A DNA stretch of 64,000 bases. Source: Pseudaquabacterium terrae. GTDB lineage: Bacteria; Pseudomonadota; Gammaproteobacteria; Burkholderiales; Burkholderiaceae_C. A program made the position numbers and the translations under genes. The stretch is taken from NCBI RefSeq assembly GCF_013266755.1, contig NZ_JABRWJ010000006.1, positions 553,638-617,637 of the forward strand, read 5' to 3'. Numbering within the stretch: the stretch's first letter is position 1; each line of letters begins with the position of its first letter. Below are positions 27,671 through 39,723 of this stretch, one piece after another. The notes beneath the pieces were generated by a model. That model had not been told where the DNA came from. It ran no database searches and worked only from the letters and a program-made list of their open reading frames with translations.

Positions 27671-28129
27671 TCAGTTGCTGTACTTCTCGGCCCGGAAGTC
27701 GTCGTGGCAGGCCTTGCACGAACCCCCGGTAGCGCCGACGGCGGCCTTCAGCGCATCGAGGCTGCCGCTCTTTGCCGCGGCGTCGAGCTTGACGACTTCG
27801 GCCTGCATCTTCGAGGCCAGGTCGTTGAACTTGGCCTGCTCCTTCCAGATCTCCGGTTTCGCGCGGTTCGGCAGGCCCTTGTCGGTGCCGTCGCCGAAGC
27901 CGGCGTACGGCAGCTTGGACATCGTCATCACGATCGCCGTGTTGTCGGCCGCCACCTTGGCGTCGAAGGGCACGCGCCCCTGGGCCATCGCCGCAACGCG
28001 GCCGAAGTGGTTGGCCATCACCGTGAAGGCGCTCTGGCGGTACTTGATCGCGTCCTCGGGTTTCTGGAACTGCGCGGCGGCGGGCACACTGGCCAGGGCG
28101 ATGGCGGAGACCAGGAGCAGACGTTTCAT
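27671..28129 (-). CDS. Cytochrome c-prime (class II cytochrome c)
   Basis: The 152-residue protein has a signal peptide (residues 1-20, MKRLLLVSAIALASVPAAAQ) and a single C-terminal heme site C138-K-A-C141-H142, the layout of four-helix cytochromes c-prime. Residues before it are mostly helical, and the mature N-terminus has the IKYRQSAFTVMANHF helix with the usual first-helix Arg. The family binds NO or CO and is linked to NO tolerance or electron transfer. A perfect GGAGGA lies ahead of ATG 28129; the frame continues far upstream but only as noise. It is divergent from a cytochrome b gene, which could supply its electrons. Confidence 0.9.
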   Translation of the reverse strand: MKRLLLVSAIALASVPAAAQFQKPEDAIKYRQSAFTVMANHFGRVAAMAQGRVPFDAKVAADNTAIVMTMSKLPYAGFGDGTDKGLPNRAKPEIWKEQAKFNDLASKMQAEVVKLDAAAKSGSLDALKAAVGATGGSCKACHDDFRAEKYSN

Positions 28130-28201
28130 GCGGATCCTCCAAGCGGATTGATGTGCGGCGCGGGCACCGTCGCCCGGCGCAGCCCAGTGTACGGGCGAGC
28201 T

Positions 28202-28220
28202 CCCGCGGAAATTCCGCGGG
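28202..28220. promoter_or_regulatory. 19-bp palindrome between cytochrome c-prime and cytochrome b genes
   Basis: CCCGCGGAA (28202-28210) is perfectly inverted as TTCCGCGGG (28212-28220) around a single A. It lies roughly in the middle of the 168-bp divergent gap, 73 bp from one start and 78 bp from the other, so one regulator could control both genes. Confidence 0.55.
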
Positions 28221-28297
28221 CCTTCACTGTCAACGGCGCGCTCGCTTTCGGCTATCGTCCCGGCCCATCGGGGTGTTGGCGCGAGGCAGGGCGTAGC

Positions 28298-28984
28298 ATG
28301 AGCGAAACGTTGTCCGAACTTCGTCCGGTGCGGGTCTGGGATCTGCCGACGCGGCTTTTTCACTGGACGCTGGCGCTGGCCGTGGTCGGCCTGGTGATCA
28401 CCGGCAAGATCGGCGGCAACGCGCTGGTCTGGCACATGCGCATCGGCTTGACGGTGCTCGCGCTGCTGGTGTTCCGGCTGCTCTGGGGCCTGGTCGGCGG
28501 CCACTGGTCGCGCTTCGCGCGCTTCGTCTACGCGCCGGCGACGACGCTGCGCTACCTGCGCGGCGAGCACCGCGACGGCGACCACTTCGAGGTCGGCCAC
28601 AACCCGCTCGGCGCCTTCTCGGTCTTCGCGATGCTCGGCATCCTCGTCGTGCAGGTCAGCACCGGCCTCTTCGCCGACGACGAGATCGCCACCACCGGGC
28701 CGCTGAACCGCTTCGTCGACACGGCCACCGGCCTGGCGGCCACCAGCTGGCACAAGGGGCCGGGGCAGTGGATCATCATCGGCCTGGTGCTGCTGCACGT
28801 CGGCGCGATCATCGTCTACCGGCTGCGCGGCACCAGCCTGGTGGCGCCGATGTGGCGCGGCGACAAGCTGCTGCCGGCGAGCGTGCCGCCGTCGCAGGAC
28901 AGCCTGCGCCAGCGCGTGCTGGCGCTGGTGCTGTTCGCTTGCTGCGCGGCACTGTCGATCGGCATCGCCCGGCTCGGGGGGTAG
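28298..28984 (+). CDS. Cytochrome b561-type, Ni/Fe-hydrogenase cytochrome b-like protein
   Basis: The 228-residue inner-membrane protein begins with VRVWDLPTRLFHWTLALAVV (residues 11-30), the heme-ligand helix of the bacterial cytochrome b561/HyaC-like family, and has four main helices with His residues in FHW, WHMRIG, GHNPLG and LLHVGAI, plus a short C-terminal helix. Such proteins pass electrons between quinol and periplasmic c-type cytochromes. Pairing with the divergent cytochrome c-prime gene is seen in other betaproteobacteria and suggests they work together. No strong Shine-Dalgarno sequence is visible before ATG 28298. Confidence 0.85.
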   Translation: MSETLSELRPVRVWDLPTRLFHWTLALAVVGLVITGKIGGNALVWHMRIGLTVLALLVFRLLWGLVGGHWSRFARFVYAPATTLRYLRGEHRDGDHFEVGHNPLGAFSVFAMLGILVVQVSTGLFADDEIATTGPLNRFVDTATGLAATSWHKGPGQWIIIGLVLLHVGAIIVYRLRGTSLVAPMWRGDKLLPASVPPSQDSLRQRVLALVLFACCAALSIGIARLGG

Positions 28985-29011
28985 ACTGCAGCGCCTGAAA
29001 CGCCCGCATCG

Positions 29012-29503
29012 ATGTCGTCGCCCGTTCTTCGCCTGCAAACGCCGGACACACCGGCCTTGCTGGACGCCACGCGCGAGATCTTCCGCGAGTACGCGCAGGG
29101 TCTGGGCTTCGACCTGTGCTTCCAGAACTTCGAGGACGAGCTCGCTTCGCTGCCGGGCGAGTACGCGCCGCCGCAAGGCGCGCTGTTCCTCGCCTTCGTC
29201 GACGACGAACTGGCCGGCTGCGGTGCCTTCCGCGCGCTGCCCGACGCCGACTACCCGAACGCCTGCGAGATGAAGCGCCTGTACGTGCGCCGCGCCTTCC
29301 GGCGCTTCGGCCTCGGCCGGCTGCTGGCGCAGGAATTGATGGACCACGCGACCGAGGCCGGCTACTCGACGATGCTGCTCGACACGATGGACGACATGGA
29401 GGCGGCGCGCGAGCTGTACGGCTCGCTCGGCTTCGAGGCGATCGCACCGTACTACTTCAATCCGATTGCGGGCGCGCACTACCTGAAAGTGGCGCTGGCG
29501 TGA
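29012..29503 (+). CDS. GNAT family N-acetyltransferase
   Basis: This 163-residue protein shows the standard GNAT core: MKRLYVRRAFRRFGLGRLLA near residues 90-110 carries the acetyl-CoA loop RRFGLG, and MLLDTMDDMEAARELYGSLG near 122-141 is the next motif. The N-terminal helix IFREYAQGLGFDLCFQNFED resembles a common subgroup that modifies small molecules of unknown identity. It stands 27 bp after the cytochrome b gene and 13 bp before the aldolase gene. Confidence 0.85.
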   Translation: MSSPVLRLQTPDTPALLDATREIFREYAQGLGFDLCFQNFEDELASLPGEYAPPQGALFLAFVDDELAGCGAFRALPDADYPNACEMKRLYVRRAFRRFGLGRLLAQELMDHATEAGYSTMLLDTMDDMEAARELYGSLGFEAIAPYYFNPIAGAHYLKVALA

Positions 29504-29516
29504 TGCGCAGCCCGCC

Positions 29517-30335
29517 ATGAATTCCTTTCGCCGCCTGTTGCGCGCCGCCGGCCACCAGCCGCCGCTGGGCGCCTGGATCATGTCCGCCAGCCCGATCGTC
29601 GCCGAGGCCGTCGGGCTGGCCGGCTTCGACTGGGGCGTCGTCGACATGGAGCACGCGCCGCTGGACATGATGGGCGTCACGCACCTGTTGCAGGCGCTCG
29701 GCAATACGCGCATGGCCACCGTCGTGCGCGTGCCGTGGAACGACGCGGTGACCGTCAAGCGCGTGCTCGACGCCGGCGCGGTGACGGTGATGTTCCCGTT
29801 CGTGCAGAGCGCCGACGAGGCGCGCCAGGCGGTCGCCGCGACGCGCTTTCCGCCCGAGGGCGTGCGCGGGATGATCGGCATGAGCCGCGGCTCGCGCTTC
29901 GGCACCACCGCCAACTACCTGCAGACCGCGAACCAGCAGATCGGCGTCATCGTGCAGATCGAAAGCGCCGCGGCGGTGGCGCAGATCGAGGCCATCGCCG
30001 CCGTGCCGGGCGTCGATGCGCTCTTCGTCGGCCCGGTCGACCTGTCGGGCAGCGTCGGCGTGCCCGGCCAGACGCTGCACGCCGACGTGCTGGCGCTGAT
30101 GGCCGATGCGGTGCGGCGCGCCAAGGCCGCCGGCGTGCCGATCGGCAGCCTGGCCTTCACGGCCGATGCAGCGACGCGTTATCGCGCGATGGCCTTCGAC
30201 TTCCTCGCCGTCGCTTCCGACCTGAACCTGCTGATGCAAGGTGCCGCGACGACGCTGCGTGCGCTGCGCACGCAGGACGGCGCCGCGCACGTGCATACGC
30301 TCAGCGGCGGCACGAATCCCGAGCCGGGCGCCTGA
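29517..30335 (+). CDS. HpcH/HpaI family aldolase
   Basis: The 272-residue enzyme belongs to the class II, metal-dependent HpcH/HpaI family that cleaves 4-hydroxy-2-oxo acids such as 2-keto-3-deoxy sugar acids to pyruvate and an aldehyde. Landmarks are GVVDMEHAPLDM near residue 41 (His base), RVPWND near 71, VQIESAAAVAQIEAIAAVPG near 144 (metal Glu) and VDALFVGPVDLSGSVG near 164 (metal Asp). An aldose 1-epimerase and an SMP-30 lactonase follow, so a 2-keto-3-deoxy sugar acid is the likely substrate rather than a homoprotocatechuate intermediate. Confidence 0.85.
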   Translation: MNSFRRLLRAAGHQPPLGAWIMSASPIVAEAVGLAGFDWGVVDMEHAPLDMMGVTHLLQALGNTRMATVVRVPWNDAVTVKRVLDAGAVTVMFPFVQSADEARQAVAATRFPPEGVRGMIGMSRGSRFGTTANYLQTANQQIGVIVQIESAAAVAQIEAIAAVPGVDALFVGPVDLSGSVGVPGQTLHADVLALMADAVRRAKAAGVPIGSLAFTADAATRYRAMAFDFLAVASDLNLLMQGAATTLRALRTQDGAAHVHTLSGGTNPEPGA

Positions 30336-30373
30336 ACGCGCGCGGCTTCCCCTCACACCACCACGGCTCCTCG

Positions 30374-31243
30374 ATGACCTCAACCACTAGCGCGCCTGTC
30401 AAGTCGATCGAACTCCAGGCCGGCGATCTGCGGCTCGCACTGCGGCCCGACATCGGCGGCTGCATCGCCGGCCTGTGGCGCGGCGATGTGCCGGTGATGC
30501 GCAGCCCCGATGCGGACACGATCGCCACGGCGCGGGACGCCGGCAGCTTCGCGCTCGCACCGTTCAGCAACCGGCTCGGCTTCAGCCGTTTCCGCTGGCA
30601 GGGGCAGGACCATCGCATCGTCGCCAACGTCGCCGAGACGCCGCATGCGCTGCACGGCGTCGCGTGGATGCGCGGCTGGGAGGTGGTGAGCGCAAGCGGG
30701 ACCGAAGCCGAGCTGCGTTACGTGCACCGCGGCGACGAGTACTGGCCCTTCGACTTCACGCTGGTGCAGCGTTTCGTGCTGAGTGCCGCGGCGCTCGAGC
30801 AGCACCTGGTGTTCACGAACACCGGCAGCCAGCCGCAGCCGGTCGGCCTCGGCTGGCATCCGTATTTCGTCAAGCGTCCGCGCAGCCGGCTGCACGTCGA
30901 GCTCGCCGAGCGCTGGGAGACCGATGCCAACCAACTGCCGACCCGCAAGCTCGCGCAGCCCGGCATCGACGGCGACGTCGCGCACCTGGCCTTCGACCAC
31001 TGCTTCGAAGGCTGGCGCGGCGCCGCGCGCATCCGCGACGAGAAGCTGTCGCTGAAGCTGACCTCCTCGCTGCCCTACCTCGTCGTGCACACGCCCGAGC
31101 AGCGCGACTACTTCTGCGTCGAGCCGGTCAGCCACGTCAGCAATGCGATCCACATGGCCGAGCCCGCGGCGCACGGGCTGCGCAGCCTGGGCGCCAGCGA
31201 GACCACCGACGCGTGGATGAAGCTCGAGATCGCGCCGGTCTGA
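30374..31243 (+). CDS. Aldose 1-epimerase family protein
   Basis: The 289-residue protein is a galactose-mutarotase-like enzyme. The catalytic residues are visible as H in ETPHALHGVAW (near residue 98), H in LGWHPYF (near 163) and the C-terminal Glu in YFCVEPVSHVSNA (near 245). It interconverts anomers of a free sugar, preparing it for oxidation. It is placed between an HpcH/HpaI aldolase and an SMP-30 lactonase. I chose ATG 30374; the open frame upstream overlaps the aldolase. Confidence 0.85.
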   Translation: MTSTTSAPVKSIELQAGDLRLALRPDIGGCIAGLWRGDVPVMRSPDADTIATARDAGSFALAPFSNRLGFSRFRWQGQDHRIVANVAETPHALHGVAWMRGWEVVSASGTEAELRYVHRGDEYWPFDFTLVQRFVLSAAALEQHLVFTNTGSQPQPVGLGWHPYFVKRPRSRLHVELAERWETDANQLPTRKLAQPGIDGDVAHLAFDHCFEGWRGAARIRDEKLSLKLTSSLPYLVVHTPEQRDYFCVEPVSHVSNAIHMAEPAAHGLRSLGASETTDAWMKLEIAPV

Positions 31244-31246
31244 TTG

Positions 31247-32146
31247 ATGACGATGGAGATCCAAGCACTGCCGGTGCCACCCTCGCTGCTCGGCGAATCG
31301 CCGTTCTGGCATCCCGAAGAGCGCCGGCTGTACTGGATCGACATCCCGGGCCGGCTGCTGAACCGCTACGACCCGCAGCGCGAGTTGCACGAGCACTGGT
31401 CGCTCGCCTCGGAGCCCGGCGCGTGTGCGCCGCTGCTCGGCGGCGGACTGCTGCTGGCGATGCGCGACGGGCTGTGGCGTTTCGATCCGGAGACGAACTC
31501 GCGCAGCCAGCTCGCCGCACCACCCTACGACCCGGCGCGCCAGCGCTTCAACGATGGCAAGGCCGACCCGCAAGGCCGCTTCTGGGTCGGCACCATCGAC
31601 GACCTGCGGGAGCCGCGCGCCGCGCTGTACCGCCACGCAAAGGGCCGCACCGAGCGCCAGGCCGAAGGCGCGACGACCAGCAACGGCCTCGGCTTCAGCC
31701 CCGACGGGCGCACGATGTACTGGGCCGACACCAAGGCGCATGCGGTCTACGCCTTCGACTTCGATGCGGGCGATGGAAGCCTGAGCCGGCGCCGCGTCTT
31801 TCAGCAGTTTGCAATGCGTGGGGCCGATGCGCCGCTCGAGACCTACGGCGGTCGCCCCGACGGGGCTGCGGTCGACAGCGAAGGCGCGTACTGGGTTGCG
31901 ATGTACGAAGGGCAGCGCCTGCTGCGCCTGAGCGCGAGCGGCGAGACGCTCGGCGAGATCCCGTTGCCGGTGCGCTGCCCGACGATGCCGTGCTTCGGCG
32001 GCGATGACTTGAGGACGCTGTACGTGACGACCGCGCGCGACAAGCGGCCGGCCGACGAATTGGCGTTGCAGCCGTGGGCTGGGTGCGTGCTGGTGATGCG
32101 GGTGGAGGTGCCGGGCCTGCCGGTGAACTTCGCGCGCTGCCCGTAG
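31247..32146 (+). CDS. SMP-30/gluconolactonase family protein
   Basis: The 299-residue protein is a six-bladed propeller lactonase. The N-terminal Glu ligand is in LGESPFWHPEERRLYWIDI (near residues 12-30), the Asn ligand in ARQRFNDGKADPQGRFWVG (near 95-113), and the second ligand pair in TSNGLGFSPDGRTMYWADT (near 143-161). It probably hydrolyses a sugar lactone to the acid, upstream of dehydration and aldol cleavage. Starts at TTG 31244, ATG 31247 or ATG 31253 are all possible and none has a good ribosome site; coupling to the epimerase stop (31241-31243) favours 31247. Confidence 0.85.
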   Translation: MTMEIQALPVPPSLLGESPFWHPEERRLYWIDIPGRLLNRYDPQRELHEHWSLASEPGACAPLLGGGLLLAMRDGLWRFDPETNSRSQLAAPPYDPARQRFNDGKADPQGRFWVGTIDDLREPRAALYRHAKGRTERQAEGATTSNGLGFSPDGRTMYWADTKAHAVYAFDFDAGDGSLSRRRVFQQFAMRGADAPLETYGGRPDGAAVDSEGAYWVAMYEGQRLLRLSASGETLGEIPLPVRCPTMPCFGGDDLRTLYVTTARDKRPADELALQPWAGCVLVMRVEVPGLPVNFARCP

Positions 32147-32150
32147 CGCG

Positions 32151-32228
32151 GCCGGCGCCGGGCCGCCCCAAGCGGCCGCGCACCCGCTCGGCGGGTGGCC
32201 TCGTGTACCCGCGAGGCCGGGTGCCCCA
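32151..32228 (+). repeat. Dispersed intergenic repeat, type C copy before the atp operon
   Basis: It starts with GCCGGCGCCGGGCCGCCCCA as in type A, continues CGCACCCGCTCGGCGGGTGG and ends TCGTGTACCCGCGAGGCCGG plus GTGCCCC. Two inverted pairs (CCCGCTCGGCGGG and GCCTCG..CGAGGC) give a double hairpin. It lies between the SMP-30 stop and atpI. Confidence 0.65.
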
Positions 32229-32281
32229 GGTTAAGTAATTTCGCCCAATGGGGCGGCCCCGGACCGGCACGGGTTTCCACG

Positions 32282-32287
32282 TATACT
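32282..32287 (+). promoter_or_regulatory. Possible -10 element of the atp operon
   Basis: TATACT matches the sigma-70 -10 consensus at five of six positions and lies 33 bp before the atpI start. No convincing -35 hexamer is seen 17 bp upstream, so this is a weak call. Confidence 0.35.
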
Positions 32288-32319
32288 TCTGCGGTTTGCC
32301 GAAACCCAGCGTAACCACG

Positions 32320-32811
32320 ATGTCCGACCGGCCCATGACGAAGACGGGCCAGCCGAACAGGTGGCGAGATTCAGAAGATGAGGCGGCAGACGCGTCCTTC
32401 AAGAGCTTGACCCGCGAACAGGCGGCAGCCTTGAGGGCGAAGGAGCCGCCGGTATCTCCCTGGTGGGTCGTCGCGGCGCAAGCCGCGGTCGGTGTGCTGG
32501 CAGCCTTGGTCGGCTGGCTGCTCACCGGCAGGAGCGAAGTGGCATGGTCCGCGCTGTACGGCGCGGCCGTGGTGGTGGTGCCGGGCAGCCTGATGGCGCG
32601 CGGCATGACCAGTCGGTTCTCCAGCATGTCGCCCGGCACGTCTGCCGTCAGCTTCATGTTGTGGGAGATGGTGAAAATTGGCGTTTCGGTGGTGATGCTC
32701 GTCGTCGCCAACCGGATCGTGCAGAACTTGGTGTGGCCAGCCTTGCTGGCCGGCCTGGTGCTCTGCATCAAGGTGTATTGGGTGGCGCTGCTGTGGCGCC
32801 GCCGGAAGTAA
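32320..32811 (+). CDS. atpI: ATP synthase subunit I
   Basis: The 163-residue membrane protein has a charged cytosolic N-terminus (residues 1-45) and four hydrophobic helices (about 50-155), matching AtpI, which helps assemble the c-ring and is not part of the final enzyme. ATG 32320 gives the expected length; the longer frame upstream has no family similarity. It is the first gene of the ATP synthase operon and lies 27 bp before atpB. Sequence conservation of AtpI is low, so position is the main evidence. Confidence 0.85.
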   Translation: MSDRPMTKTGQPNRWRDSEDEAADASFKSLTREQAAALRAKEPPVSPWWVVAAQAAVGVLAALVGWLLTGRSEVAWSALYGAAVVVVPGSLMARGMTSRFSSMSPGTSAVSFMLWEMVKIGVSVVMLVVANRIVQNLVWPALLAGLVLCIKVYWVALLWRRRK

Positions 32812-32838
32812 CGACAAGACGGGACTGGAACTCAACAC

Positions 32839-33675
32839 ATGGCTGCCGAAGGTCACGCCCCGACCGCGGGTGAATACATCGTTCACCACCTCACGCACCT
32901 GCAGAACAAGAAGCAGACGTCGATCGTCGACTTCTCGGTCTTCAACCTCGATTCGATCGCCTTCGCCGTTGTCGTCGGCATCATCGGCTGCTTCCTTTTC
33001 TGGCGTGTTGCGAAGACCGCCACCTCCGGCGTGCCGGGCCGCTTCCAGGCGGCGATCGAGATCCTGGTCGAGATGGTCGAGACGCAGGCCAAGGGCATCG
33101 TGCACAACGCCCACAGTCGCAAGCTCGTCGCGCCGCTGGCGCTGACGGTGTTCGTCTGGATCTTCCTGATGAATGCGATGGACCTGCTGCCGGTCGACCT
33201 GCTGCCGCTGCTGGGCGAGAAGGCCGGTGTGCACTACCTGCGCGTGGTGCCGACCGCCGACCTGTCGGTGACGATGGGCCTGTCGCTGTCGGTGCTGATC
33301 GTGTGCCTGGTCTACAACGTCAAGATCAAGGGCTGGGGCGGCTGGGTGCATGAGCTGTTCTCCGCGCCGTTCGGCGACAAGGTGGTCCTGTACCCGTTCA
33401 ACTTCCTGATGCAGATCATCGAGTTCGTCGCCAAGACCGTCTCGCACGGCATGCGGTTGTTCGGCAACATGTACGCCGGCGAACTGATCTTCCTGCTGAT
33501 AGCGCTGATGGGCGGTGCCTGGTCGCTGTCGGCCACCGGCATCGGCCTGATGATCGGCCACATCATCGCCGGCACCGCGTGGGCGATCTTCCACATCCTG
33601 ATCATCACGCTGCAGGCCTTCGTGTTCATGATGCTGGCCCTCGTCTACGTCGGCCAGGCCCACGACGCTCACTGA
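32839..33675 (+). CDS. atpB: F1Fo ATP synthase subunit a
   Basis: The 278-residue Fo subunit a forms the two proton half-channels next to the c-ring. It has five or six helices; the essential arginine is in the helix SHGMRLFGNMYAGELIFLLI near residue 207, and the following helix contains the HIIAGTAWAIFHILIITLQA run (only the first part is diagnostic) near 245. The N-terminus YIVHHLTHLQNKKQ is typical of betaproteobacteria. It starts at ATG 32839, with GGAACT upstream, and is followed by a 71-bp gap before atpE. Confidence 0.95.
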   Translation: MAAEGHAPTAGEYIVHHLTHLQNKKQTSIVDFSVFNLDSIAFAVVVGIIGCFLFWRVAKTATSGVPGRFQAAIEILVEMVETQAKGIVHNAHSRKLVAPLALTVFVWIFLMNAMDLLPVDLLPLLGEKAGVHYLRVVPTADLSVTMGLSLSVLIVCLVYNVKIKGWGGWVHELFSAPFGDKVVLYPFNFLMQIIEFVAKTVSHGMRLFGNMYAGELIFLLIALMGGAWSLSATGIGLMIGHIIAGTAWAIFHILIITLQAFVFMMLALVYVGQAHDAH

Positions 33676-33737
33676 TCGCGTTAGCGCATCGGTCCGACGT
33701 TTTCACTTTTCCCTTTCTTCCTCACCGTTCTAACTAG

Positions 33738-34010
<273 letters not shown>

Positions 34011-34059
34011 TTCGGCGCGTGCGCGTCCCCCAGCGGACGCCGCGGAGCCGCTCTAGCCG

Positions 34060-34117
34060 GGCCGCTGGCGTCGTCGTCCCCTCGAGGGGGAGGCGGCGCA
34101 GCCGCTTCGGGGGTGGT
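34060..34117 (+). repeat. Dispersed repeat inside the atp operon (type D)
   Basis: GGCGTCGTCGTCCCCTCGAG, then GGGGG and AGGCGGCGCAGCCGCTTCGG, GGGTGG. The CCCCTCGAGGGGG and GGCGGC..GCCGC pairs form hairpins. This is the second well-known comamonad repeat motif and it sits between atpE and atpF, where it may adjust expression of upstream versus downstream subunits by RNA processing or attenuation; that effect is inferred. Confidence 0.7.
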
Positions 34118-34143
34118 CCAACCCACGTGATTGAGGCATCAAA

Positions 34144-34614
34144 GTGAGCATCAACGGTACCCTCATCGCCCAGATGATCGTGTTCCTGATCCTGGTCTGG
34201 TTCACGATGAAATTCGTCTGGCCGCCGATCATCGCCGCGCTCGACGAGCGCGCGAAGAAGATCGCCGACGGCCTGTCCGCCGCCGACAAGGCCAAGGCCG
34301 AGCTGACCCAGGCCAACCAGAAGGTCGAGCAGCAACTGTCCGCCGCGCGCGACGACGCCGCAAAGCGCCTGGCCGATGCCGAGCGCCTGGCGCAGCAACT
34401 GGTCGAAGAGGCCAAGTCGCGCGCCAGCGAAGAAGGCGCCAAGATCATCGCCGCTGCGAAGGCCGAGGCCGAGCAGGAAGCCGTCAAGGCGCGCGAAGCG
34501 CTGCGCGAGCAGGTCGCGGGCCTGGCCGTCAAGGGCGCGGAGCAGATCCTGCGCCGTGAAGTCAACGCCGGCGTGCACGCCGAGCTGCTGACCCGCCTGA
34601 AGACGGAACTCTGA
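34144..34614 (+). CDS. atpF: F1Fo ATP synthase subunit b
   Basis: The 156-residue peripheral stalk subunit has one N-terminal membrane helix ([20 protein letters not shown], residues 7-26) followed by a long charged helix to the C-terminus, the standard layout. It starts at GTG 34144 ([10 protein letters not shown]), matching homologues that begin MNINATLIAQ. It forms a dimer that links Fo with the delta subunit. Two bases separate its stop from the atpH start. Confidence 0.95.
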   Translation: MSINGTLIAQMIVFLILVWFTMKFVWPPIIAALDERAKKIADGLSAADKAKAELTQANQKVEQQLSAARDDAAKRLADAERLAQQLVEEAKSRASEEGAKIIAAAKAEAEQEAVKAREALREQVAGLAVKGAEQILRREVNAGVHAELLTRLKTEL

Positions 34615-34616
34615 TC

Positions 34617-35147
34617 ATGGCCGAGATCGCCACCATCGCGCGCCCCTACGCCGAGGCGCTGTTCAAGGCGGCCGGCGCCAACGCCGCGGCGCTCGTCGGC
34701 CAGATGAGTGCGCTGGGCGACGTTGCCGCCAACGAGCAGTTGCGCCAGTTCGCCGACAACCCGAAGGTCGGCGCCGCCCAGGTCTACGAGGTGATCACCA
34801 GCGTCGCGAAGACCGCGCTCGACGGCCAGGTCGCCAACCTGCTGCGCACGGTGATCGACAACGGCCGCCTGGCCGCGCTGCCCGAGATCGCCGCGCAGTT
34901 CAAGGCACTGGTCAACGTCCGCTCGGGCAGCTCGGACGCCATCGTCTACAGCGCGTATCCGATCGACGGCGCCGCGCTCGCCGACACCGTGTCCGCGCTC
35001 GAGAAGCGCTTCGGCCGCAAGCTCAACGCCCGCGTCGAGCTCGACCCCGAGCTGATCGGCGGCATCCGCGTGGTGGTCGGCGACGAGGTGCTCGACACCT
35101 CGGTCAAGGCCCGTCTCGAACAAATGAAGGTCGCCCTGACGGCGTGA
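34617..35147 (+). CDS. atpH: F1Fo ATP synthase subunit delta
   Basis: The 176-residue subunit connects the b-dimer to the alpha/beta head. The N-terminal part has [15 protein letters not shown] (residues 4-18), and the C-terminal strand segment [20 protein letters not shown] (near 144-163) is the family signature. Length is typical (E. coli 177). It follows atpF by two bases and is 58 bp before atpA. Confidence 0.95.
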   Translation: MAEIATIARPYAEALFKAAGANAAALVGQMSALGDVAANEQLRQFADNPKVGAAQVYEVITSVAKTALDGQVANLLRTVIDNGRLAALPEIAAQFKALVNVRSGSSDAIVYSAYPIDGAALADTVSALEKRFGRKLNARVELDPELIGGIRVVVGDEVLDTSVKARLEQMKVALTA

Positions 35148-35205
35148 GCACGAGCTGCGCACTTGCCGCATACGTGCCGCTCATCCGTCGTCTTAGGAGA
35201 ATGTT

Positions 35206-36759
<1,554 letters not shown>

Positions 36760-36785
36760 TCTGAACCGCCACAAGGAGCATCGCC

Positions 36786-37679
36786 ATGGCGGTCGGTAAA
36801 GAGATACGCGGCAAGATCAAGAGCTTCGAGAACACGAAGAAGATCACCAAGGCCATGGAGATGGTCGCGGCGTCGAAGATGCGCAAGGCGCAGGAACGCA
36901 TGCGTGCGGCCCGGCCTTACGCGGACAAGATCCGCAACATCGCGGCCAACCTGTCGCAGGCCAACCCCGAGTACAAGTCGCCGTACCTGCGCAAGACGGC
37001 CGAGGGCCAGGGCGCGAAGTCGGTCGGCTACATCGTCGTGACGACCGACAAGGGCCTGTGCGGCGGCCTGAACACCAACGTGCTGCGCATGGTGACGACG
37101 AAGATGCGCGAGCTGCAGGCCGCCGGTTCGTCGGCGCAGGCGGTGGCGATCGGCAACAAGGGCTTCGGCTTCCTGAACCGCATCAGCGCGAAGGTCATCA
37201 GCCACGTCACGCAGCTCGGCGACCAGCCGCAGCTCGAGAAGCTGATCGGCCCGGTCAAGGTGATGCTCGACGCGTTCACCGAAGGCAAGCTCGACGCGGT
37301 GTACGTCTGCTACACCAAGTTCATCAACACGATGAACCAGGAGCCGGTGGTCGAGCAGCTGCTGCCGCTTGCCGCCTCGCGCCTGGAGCAGACCGCCGCC
37401 GAGAAGGCCGCCTACGGCTGGGACTACATCTACGAGCCCGATGCGGCGACCGTCATCGAGGACCTGCTGACGCGCTACATCGAGGCGCTGGTCTACCAGG
37501 CGGTCGCCGAGAACATGGCGTCCGAGCAATCAGCGCGCATGGTCGCGATGAAGGCCGCCACCGACAACGCCGGCAACCTGATCGCCGAGCTGAAGCTGGT
37601 CTACAACAAGACCCGGCAGGCGGCGATCACGAAAGAGTTGTCCGAGATCGTCGGCGGCGCGGCCGCCATCAGCGGCTGA
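36786..37679 (+). CDS. atpG: F1Fo ATP synthase subunit gamma
   Basis: The 297-residue rotor shaft has the paired terminal helices: [20 protein letters not shown] at the N-terminus with [14 protein letters not shown] following, and [20 protein letters not shown] then [19 protein letters not shown] at the C-terminus. The central Rossmann-like domain contains [12 protein letters not shown] near residue 83. It is slightly longer than E. coli gamma (287). AAGGAG lies before the ATG. Confidence 0.96.
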   Translation: MAVGKEIRGKIKSFENTKKITKAMEMVAASKMRKAQERMRAARPYADKIRNIAANLSQANPEYKSPYLRKTAEGQGAKSVGYIVVTTDKGLCGGLNTNVLRMVTTKMRELQAAGSSAQAVAIGNKGFGFLNRISAKVISHVTQLGDQPQLEKLIGPVKVMLDAFTEGKLDAVYVCYTKFINTMNQEPVVEQLLPLAASRLEQTAAEKAAYGWDYIYEPDAATVIEDLLTRYIEALVYQAVAENMASEQSARMVAMKAATDNAGNLIAELKLVYNKTRQAAITKELSEIVGGAAAISG

Positions 37680-37720
37680 CGCGACAAGCGCAGCGGCCGC
37701 ACGCAACGAATACTGTTTGA

Positions 37721-39145
<1,425 letters not shown>

Positions 39146-39157
39146 CCGGAGCCCACG

Positions 39158-39574
39158 ATGGCAACGATTCATGTCGACGTCGTCTCCGCCGAAGCCAGCA
39201 TCTTCTCCGGCGAGGCCAAGTTCGTTGCGCTGCCGGGCGAGAACGGCGAGCTCGGCATCCTGCCGCGCCACACGCCGCTGATCACCCGCATCAAGCCGGG
39301 CGCGGTGCGTATCGAGCGCGCCGACAACGGCGAGGAAGAGTTCGTCTTCGTCGCCGGCGGCATCCTCGAGGTGCAGCCGGGCACGGTGACCGTGCTGGCC
39401 GACACCGCGATCCGCGGCCATGACCTCGACGAGGCCAAGGCCGCCGAAGCGAAGAAGCTGGCCGAAGAAGCGATGAAGAACGCCAAGAGCGACATCGACT
39501 TTGCGCGCGCGCAGAGTGAATTCGCGATGATGGCGGCGCAGATCGCGGCGATCGCCAAGCTGCGCAAGAAGTAA
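39158..39574 (+). CDS. atpC: F1Fo ATP synthase subunit epsilon
   Basis: The 138-residue subunit has an N-terminal beta sandwich ([39 protein letters not shown]) and a C-terminal two-helix arm (residues 90-138) that can inhibit ATP hydrolysis. Length matches E. coli epsilon (139). It closes the atpIBEFHAGDC operon and is followed by a hairpin at 39615. Confidence 0.96.
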   Translation: MATIHVDVVSAEASIFSGEAKFVALPGENGELGILPRHTPLITRIKPGAVRIERADNGEEEFVFVAGGILEVQPGTVTVLADTAIRGHDLDEAKAAEAKKLAEEAMKNAKSDIDFARAQSEFAMMAAQIAAIAKLRKK

Positions 39575-39614
39575 GGCCTGCGGCCGCCGCCCAAGAGGGG
39601 CGCGACCGATCGAG

Positions 39615-39643
39615 ACGCCCGCAGCGATGCGGGCGTTGGTCTT
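39615..39643 (+). terminator. Terminator candidate of the atp operon
   Basis: ACGCCCGCA (39615-39623) and TGCGGGCGT (39628-39636) are perfect 9-bp arms around GCGA, followed by TGGTCTTT. It lies 41 bases after the atpC stop. The T-run is short, so termination may be partial. Confidence 0.7.
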
Positions 39644-39723
39644 TCTACGGGGGTAGCCCCGTTGTGCGTCCGGTGGCCGAGCTGCCACACTGACCCCCGC
39701 TCCAGCTTTCCGGGAGAGTCCCC

